A stretch of 64,000 bases of DNA. It comes from an uncultured Bacteroidales bacterium (GTDB lineage Bacteria > Bacteroidota > Bacteroidia > Bacteroidales > Muribaculaceae). Below, one piece after another: positions 59,454 through 64,000 of this stretch. The DNA lies in assembly GCA_902786725.1 (NCBI GenBank), contig CADADP010000014.1, forward strand, positions 1 through 64,000, written 5' to 3'. Under the pieces are notes generated by a model, which searched no databases, was not told the origin of the DNA, and saw only the letters and a program-made list of their open reading frames with translations. Position 1 is the first letter of the stretch. Every line of letters begins with the position of its first letter. A program made the translations under genes and the position numbers.

Positions 59454-61319
59454 ATGCCTGTAGTGCTTCAAATAGAGGGTTTGACCAAGTCGTTCGGTGC
59501 CAATGTGCTGTTTCGCAACCTCACGCTCACGCTCAACGAGGGCGATAAACTGGGCTTGATAGCGAAGAATGGTTCAGGAAAGAGCACGTTGCTGAGCATC
59601 ATAGCCGGCATCGAGGGTTACGATAGCGGTAAAATCACCTTTCACGGAGAGCCGGCGATAGGCTATCTGGAGCAGGCACCGCACTTCGACCAAAGCCGTA
59701 CCGTAATCGATACGTGCCTTGAGGGTGATGATGCGCAGAGCCGGGCCGTCAGGGCCTACGAGCAGGCTCTTACTAATGCCGATGACGCGAGTGTCGCCGC
59801 AGCGGTGCAAATGATGGACAATGCTCACGCATGGGACTACGAAGACCGTTTCAAGCAGATACTCACACAATTACATATCACCGACTTTCGCCAGCAGATT
59901 TCGCAACTGAGCGGAGGGCAAGTGAAGCGAGTGGCTTTGGCGAAGATACTCATTGCCGAGCCGCAACTACTTATTCTGGATGAGCCCACCAACCACCTGG
60001 ACATCGACATAATAGAGTGGCTTGAAGATTACCTCACGCGAAGCCGAACCACTCTGCTCATGGTCACCCACGACCGCTATTTCTTGGACAAAATCTGCAA
60101 TCGCATTGTGGAAATAGATGGTCAATTGGCCTTTAACTATGCCGGCAATTACGACTATTACCTCGAGAAACGTGCCGAGCGGATTGAGGCGCAGAACGCG
60201 CAGGTGGCCAAGGCTCGAAATCTGCTCCGTACGGAGCTGGAATGGATGCGGCGCCAGCCACAGGCTCGCGCCCACAAGGCGCAATACCGCATCGACGCTT
60301 TCTACGACCTGCGCGAGCGGGCGCAAAACACTCGTCACGACCGTGAGGTGACGCTCAACGTGAATTCCACCTACATAGGCAACAAAATATTCACTGCCCA
60401 TCACGTGAGCAAGGCGTGGGGCGATAAGGTGATTCTGCGTGATTTCAACTACACATTCGCGCGCTATGAGAAACTGGGCATCGTGGGCGATAACGGAGTG
60501 GGAAAGACCTCTTTCATCCGGTTGCTGCTTAATCAGTTACAGCCCGATAGCGGTCGATTTGAGGTGGGCGAGACTATCCGCTGGGGATATTATAGCCAGG
60601 AAGGTATTGCGATGGACGAGGGTAAAAAGGTGATAGATGCCGCGCGCGACATCGCTGAGCACATCGTCTTCGATGAGAAAACGCAATACACGGCGTCGCA
60701 GTTCCTTAACCTGTTCCTCTTCAGCGCTGCCGACCAGCAGAAGTATATCGCCAAACTCAGCGGTGGCGAGCGCCGCCGCCTATATCTGGCCACAGTGCTG
60801 ATGCGCAAGCCCAATTTCCTTATCCTCGACGAGCCCACCAACGACCTGGATATCACCACACTGGAAATACTTGAAGATTATCTGGCACGGTTTCGCGGTT
60901 GTGTGATTGTGGTGAGTCACGACCGTTTCTTCCTCGACCGTATTGTGGACCACACGTTTGTGTTTATGGGCGATGGCGTAGTTAAGGACTTCCCCGGCAA
61001 CTACAGTGAGTACAGGGCGTGGAAGGAATTTCACGAGCAGAATAAAGAGTCGGCCGGGGCAGAAAAAGCGAAGGAAAAACCGATTCGTGCCGCCACGCAT
61101 ACATCTGCCCCAAAACTGAGTTACAAGGAGAAAAAAGAACTGGAGAGCCTGAGCAATGAGCTAAACTCGCTCAATGAGGAGAAACGTGCCCTCGACGAGG
61201 CGTTTGCAGCCGGCGACGTGACCGACATCGCCACTCGGGCGGCGCGATATGAGGAAATCAAGTCGCTTATCGACGAAAAGGAACTTCGCTGGCTGGAACT
61301 GAGTGAGAAAGACCAATAA
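59454..61319 (+). CDS. uup: ABC-F family ATPase, Uup-like
   Basis: A 621-residue soluble protein with two ATPase domains and no membrane segment. Domain 1 has AKNGSGKSTLL near residue 38, LSGGQVKRVALAKIL near 153 and LLILDEPTNHLDID near 173. The inter-domain linker carries LLRTELEWMRRQPQARAHKAQ near 257. Domain 2 has GDNGVGKTS near 345, LSGGERRRLYLATVL near 430 and LILDEPTNDLDI. The last 90 residues form a charged C-terminal coiled coil (KKELESLSNELNSLNEEKRA), as in Uup. Uup relatives act on ribosomes and affect transposon excision. Antibiotic-resistance ABC-F proteins are a less likely alternative. Confidence 0.88.
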   Translation: MPVVLQIEGLTKSFGANVLFRNLTLTLNEGDKLGLIAKNGSGKSTLLSIIAGIEGYDSGKITFHGEPAIGYLEQAPHFDQSRTVIDTCLEGDDAQSRAVRAYEQALTNADDASVAAAVQMMDNAHAWDYEDRFKQILTQLHITDFRQQISQLSGGQVKRVALAKILIAEPQLLILDEPTNHLDIDIIEWLEDYLTRSRTTLLMVTHDRYFLDKICNRIVEIDGQLAFNYAGNYDYYLEKRAERIEAQNAQVAKARNLLRTELEWMRRQPQARAHKAQYRIDAFYDLRERAQNTRHDREVTLNVNSTYIGNKIFTAHHVSKAWGDKVILRDFNYTFARYEKLGIVGDNGVGKTSFIRLLLNQLQPDSGRFEVGETIRWGYYSQEGIAMDEGKKVIDAARDIAEHIVFDEKTQYTASQFLNLFLFSAADQQKYIAKLSGGERRRLYLATVLMRKPNFLILDEPTNDLDITTLEILEDYLARFRGCVIVVSHDRFFLDRIVDHTFVFMGDGVVKDFPGNYSEYRAWKEFHEQNKESAGAEKAKEKPIRAATHTSAPKLSYKEKKELESLSNELNSLNEEKRALDEAFAAGDVTDIATRAARYEEIKSLIDEKELRWLELSEKDQ

Positions 61320-61340
61320 ATGCATTAATTTTGCGAAATT

Positions 61341-62099
61341 ATGATGGATATAAACAATGGGATTATCAAGACGGTGGCTTCACTGGCAATGAAAAAGAAC
61401 CGCGACGAACTGGGCCTGTTTGTGGCTGAGGGAACAAAATGCGTGCGCGACACGTGGGGGCATTTCTCTTGCAAGTGGCTCATTGCCACACGTGCCTGGT
61501 ATGACCAGATGGGCAACAGTAGCCACTACGACAAGATAGTTTTCGCCAATAAGCAGCAAATGGGCCGAATGTCGCAGTTTTCCACTGCCTCGGATGTGAT
61601 AGCGGTGTATGAGATTCCCGCGCACGAGTTTAGCACCGACGAGGTGAGCAGCACCCTGAGCATAGTGCTCGACAATATTCAAGACCCGGGCAATTTGGGC
61701 ACAATAATACGGCTGGCCGATTGGTTCGGCATCAATAACATCTTCGCCGGTAAAGGCACGGTGGATGTGTATAACCACAAAGTGGTGCAGGCCACGATGG
61801 GCGCGATTTCGAGGGTGAAAGTGCATTACACCGATATCGACGATGTGCTGGACATGTTCCCCGATATGCCGGTTTACGGCACTTTCCTCGATGGCGAAAA
61901 CATCTATGATGCCACGCTGGGTAGCCGTGGATTCATAGTGATGGGCAACGAGGGGCGTGGCATCAGCGACAAGGTGGCTCGGCGCGTGACTAAGCGCCTG
62001 CACATTCCAGCCGGCAAGCCGGCGGCTGAGCATAGCGAGTCGCTCAACGTGGGCATAGCGGCGGCTATAACCATAAGTGAGTTTGCTCGGCGTAAATAA
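61341..62099 (+). CDS. TrmH/SpoU-family RNA 2'-O-methyltransferase
   Basis: A 252-residue SPOUT enzyme that methylates a ribose 2'-OH in rRNA or tRNA using AdoMet. An N-terminal substrate-binding part (KNRDELGLFVAEGTKCVRD) is followed by motif 1 LDNIQDPGNLGTIIRLADWFG near residue 113, motif 2 FIVMGNEGRGIS near 197, and motif 3 ESLNVGIAAAITISEFAR at the end, which forms the trefoil knot. The target base is not predictable. A TAATTTTG box ends only 7 bases before the ATG. Confidence 0.9.
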   Translation: MMDINNGIIKTVASLAMKKNRDELGLFVAEGTKCVRDTWGHFSCKWLIATRAWYDQMGNSSHYDKIVFANKQQMGRMSQFSTASDVIAVYEIPAHEFSTDEVSSTLSIVLDNIQDPGNLGTIIRLADWFGINNIFAGKGTVDVYNHKVVQATMGAISRVKVHYTDIDDVLDMFPDMPVYGTFLDGENIYDATLGSRGFIVMGNEGRGISDKVARRVTKRLHIPAGKPAAEHSESLNVGIAAAITISEFARRK

Positions 62100-62127
62100 C
62101 AGATAATAACCTATCAGGCAAATAATT

Positions 62128-63513
62128 ATGGCAATGAAAGCGAAAACCACCACCTTTTTCTGCAAGAACTGCGGTAACGAGTCGCCCAAGTGGCTCGGCA
62201 AGTGCCCCGCATGTGGCGAATGGAACACCTACGTGGAAGAACCCACCGTGCCGCGGAGCAAGAAAAACAGCCTTCTCGGCTCCGACTCCGACGAGCGTAA
62301 GAGCGCAACGCCAGTGAAGATATCGCAAATCAAGGCGCAAGACTTGCCTCGTATCACGCTGCCCAGTAGCGAACTTAACCGAGTGCTTGGCGGAGGTCTT
62401 GTGCCGGGGTCAATGGTGCTGATAGGCGGTGAACCGGGCATAGGCAAATCCACGCTGGTGCTACAGAACGTGCTTCGCATACGCTCGCGCAAGGTGCTGT
62501 ATGTCAGCGGAGAGGAAAGCCCGCAACAATTACGGATGCGAGCCGACCGTATTGCCGGCAGCGAAATGGATTGTGAGTGCTACTTGCTGTGCGAGACTTC
62601 GCTCACAAGCATCTTCGCCAGCATCAAGGAAAGCCACCCGGGGCTGATTATTGTGGACTCAATTCAGACTATCGCCAGCGACGACCTTGACTCTGCAGCC
62701 GGTAGCGTGACTCAGGTGCGTGAGTGCGCCGCCGCATTGCTGCGCTATGCCAAGAGTACCAATACGCCCATAATCATCATCGGTCATATCAACAAGGAAG
62801 GTTCCATAGCCGGTCCAAAAGTGCTGGAACACATCGTGGACGCGGTGCTCCAGTTCGAGGGCGACCGTCACTACATGTACCGCATTTTGCGCTCCATTAA
62901 GAACCGGTTTGGCTCCACCAGTGAGATGGGCATCTACGAAATGCAGGAGGACGGTCTTCGCGAAGTGAAAAATCCCAGCGAAATGCTTCTCAGCCATGGT
63001 GAGGAAGACCTGTCGGGAGTGGCTATCGGGGTGACTGTGGATGGTGCGCGACCATTCCTCATCGAGACACAAGCACTTGTCAGTACCGCTGCCTACGGAA
63101 CTGCACAGCGCTCAGTCACCGGATTTGACCAGAGGCGGATGAATATGCTGCTGGCTGTGCTTGAAAAACGAGTGGGATTCAAGTTGGCCCAGAAAGACGT
63201 GTTTCTAAACATCGCCGGGGGGCTTAAGGTGAGCGACCCGGCACTGGACCTCGCTGTTATTTGCGCCATACTGTCGTCGAATGTGGATATGCCCATTAGC
63301 CGAGGCATTTGCTTCAGTGGGGAGGTGGGCCTTAGTGGGGAGATTCGACAGATTACACGCATTGAGCAACGCATAAGCGAGGCCGAGAAACTGGGTTTCA
63401 ACTCTATTATCATTCCCAAAAACAACGTCAAGGGCATTAAGACCGACCGGCTGAAAATCAAGTTGATAGAAGTCGGTAAAGTGGAAGAGGCCTTCCGCCA
63501 CCTCTTCGGGTAA
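62128..63513 (+). CDS. radA: DNA repair protein RadA
   Basis: A 461-residue RecA-like ATPase that drives branch migration in recombination. The N-terminal zinc finger is CKNCGNESPKWLGKCPACGEWN near residues 12-33. Walker A is GGEPGIGKST near 100 and the RadA-specific KNRFG motif lies near residue 258. The C-terminal third is the Lon-protease-like P domain without catalytic residues. All hallmark motifs are intact. It lies 28 bases after the methyltransferase gene. Confidence 0.96.
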   Translation: MAMKAKTTTFFCKNCGNESPKWLGKCPACGEWNTYVEEPTVPRSKKNSLLGSDSDERKSATPVKISQIKAQDLPRITLPSSELNRVLGGGLVPGSMVLIGGEPGIGKSTLVLQNVLRIRSRKVLYVSGEESPQQLRMRADRIAGSEMDCECYLLCETSLTSIFASIKESHPGLIIVDSIQTIASDDLDSAAGSVTQVRECAAALLRYAKSTNTPIIIIGHINKEGSIAGPKVLEHIVDAVLQFEGDRHYMYRILRSIKNRFGSTSEMGIYEMQEDGLREVKNPSEMLLSHGEEDLSGVAIGVTVDGARPFLIETQALVSTAAYGTAQRSVTGFDQRRMNMLLAVLEKRVGFKLAQKDVFLNIAGGLKVSDPALDLAVICAILSSNVDMPISRGICFSGEVGLSGEIRQITRIEQRISEAEKLGFNSIIIPKNNVKGIKTDRLKIKLIEVGKVEEAFRHLFG

Positions 63514-63591
63514 ACACAAGGCCCCAAAATCATTCTATTCCACTGCCGGTGCGGGCGCATTCCCGGTTGCGGGCGCATCGCCTATGCGGTA

Positions 63592-64000
63592 TTACCAAAT
63601 CTTAACTCTGTGTCCTGGGTCAAGATAGAGTGCTCCTCCCGACACCTTGAAAAGGCCATACCAGTCGTCCATAAGCGTTACCACTCCATTTATTCGGTTA
63701 GCACTCAAACTATGATTATCGGTCAGATAGAGCGCTTTTATGCTTGTTTCTGTCAGATTAGCGCGCTCTAGCCACGCATAGTCTAAGAAGAACTCGCGGC
63801 AATGATGGATCATCGTCAGTTCATCCACATTTTGGCTCAGGAGCTTCTCTTTCAGTGCTTGGTATGCGATTTCCAAGCCTCCATAGTCGGCCATATTCTC
63901 CGCCAGTGTCTTCGCACCGTCGGCGGGCTGTCCAGAGTAGGCTTCCATACGATTATAGAGCGCAATCATCATCTGCTGCTTTTGCTGGAACTGAGCAATA
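63592..64000 (-). CDS. M13-family zinc metallopeptidase, C-terminal part (5' end outside window)
   Basis: The end of a neprilysin/PepO-like peptidase, transcribed from the right edge. The frame is open to base 64000, so the ATG at 63972 is not the start. TLAENMADYGGLEIAYQALKEK provides the ENxAD third metal ligand and its Asp partner. The carboxy-terminal FFLDYAWLERANLT, NHSLSANRINGVVTLMDDWY and LYLDPGHRVKIW match the family's closing motifs. The HExxH zinc site lies upstream of the window. Members are exported and cleave peptides. Confidence 0.88.
   Translation of the reverse strand, partial: IAQFQQKQQMMIALYNRMEAYSGQPADGAKTLAENMADYGGLEIAYQALKEKLLSQNVDELTMIHHCREFFLDYAWLERANLTETSIKALYLTDNHSLSANRINGVVTLMDDWYGLFKVSGGALYLDPGHRVKIW

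Noticed and set aside
1..64000. Mobile elements and CRISPR arrays
   Set aside because: No transposase, integrase or phage proteins and no regularly spaced direct repeats were seen. The only sequence repeats are the short tracts and hairpins listed.

Overview
The window looks like a chromosomal segment of a gut Bacteroidales, most likely family Muribaculaceae. This is inferred from content, not from a database match. Supporting signs are repeated Bacteroidota-type promoters (a -33 TTG or TTTG, about 20 bases, then a -7 TAnnTTTG), an UpxY-type antiterminator at the head of a capsule locus, a protein with a C-terminal domain resembling a type IX secretion sorting signal, a Bacteroidota-type LptD, an NfnAB pair and a GGGtGRT-family protein. 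No insertion sequence, phage gene or CRISPR array was seen.

Layout. Bases 1-13.7 kb hold housekeeping and envelope genes: the end of ffh, folD, a CapA-like phosphoesterase, a small outer-membrane barrel, a tiny secreted protein that is mostly a C-terminal sorting-like domain, ilvE, an HD hydrolase, lptD, nfnA-nfnB, a YiiX-like hydrolase, rpsO and typA. Bases 13.8-40.0 kb are one co-directional capsular or exopolysaccharide locus. It starts at a clear promoter and a short leader reading frame, then upxY, the Wza-like and Wzc-like export proteins, two flippases, three polymerase/ligase-type membrane proteins, glycosyltransferases and sugar-nucleotide enzymes. It ends at a near-perfect 17-bp-stem terminator at 39972-40019.

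The polysaccharide genes suggest a chemistry. capE-capF-capG homologues make UDP-N-acetyl-L-fucosamine and sit next to a WbuB-like transferase. A PglF-type dehydratase, a PglE-type aminotransferase and a PglC/WcfS-type initiating phosphoglycosyltransferase would build and load an amino-trideoxy sugar as the first residue. The PglD-like acetyltransferase of that set is broken by a frameshift and probable internal deletion, so the 4-amino group may stay free. A lone RfbA and a VioA-like aminotransferase suggest a further dTDP-amino sugar, with RfbB supplied from outside the window.

Bases 40-50.1 kb carry tRNA-Arg(CCG) and ung with interleaved opposing promoters, a free-methionine sulfoxide reductase, a heterodimeric ABC exporter with one degenerate ATP site, an OmpA-family protein, a small HTH protein whose tail is encoded by an inverted repeat, and a two-gene operon of a NifU-like scaffold plus a GGGtGRT-family protein of unknown function. 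This last pair is the best candidate here for an undescribed system. Bases 50.5-57.4 kb are a tripartite ABC efflux operon (TolC, HlyD-like, fused double ATPase, two permeases) divergent from an AraC-type regulator. Bases 57.5-64 kb carry a metallophosphoesterase-propeller fusion, a Uup-like ABC-F ATPase, a TrmH-type methyltransferase, radA and the end of an M13 metallopeptidase.
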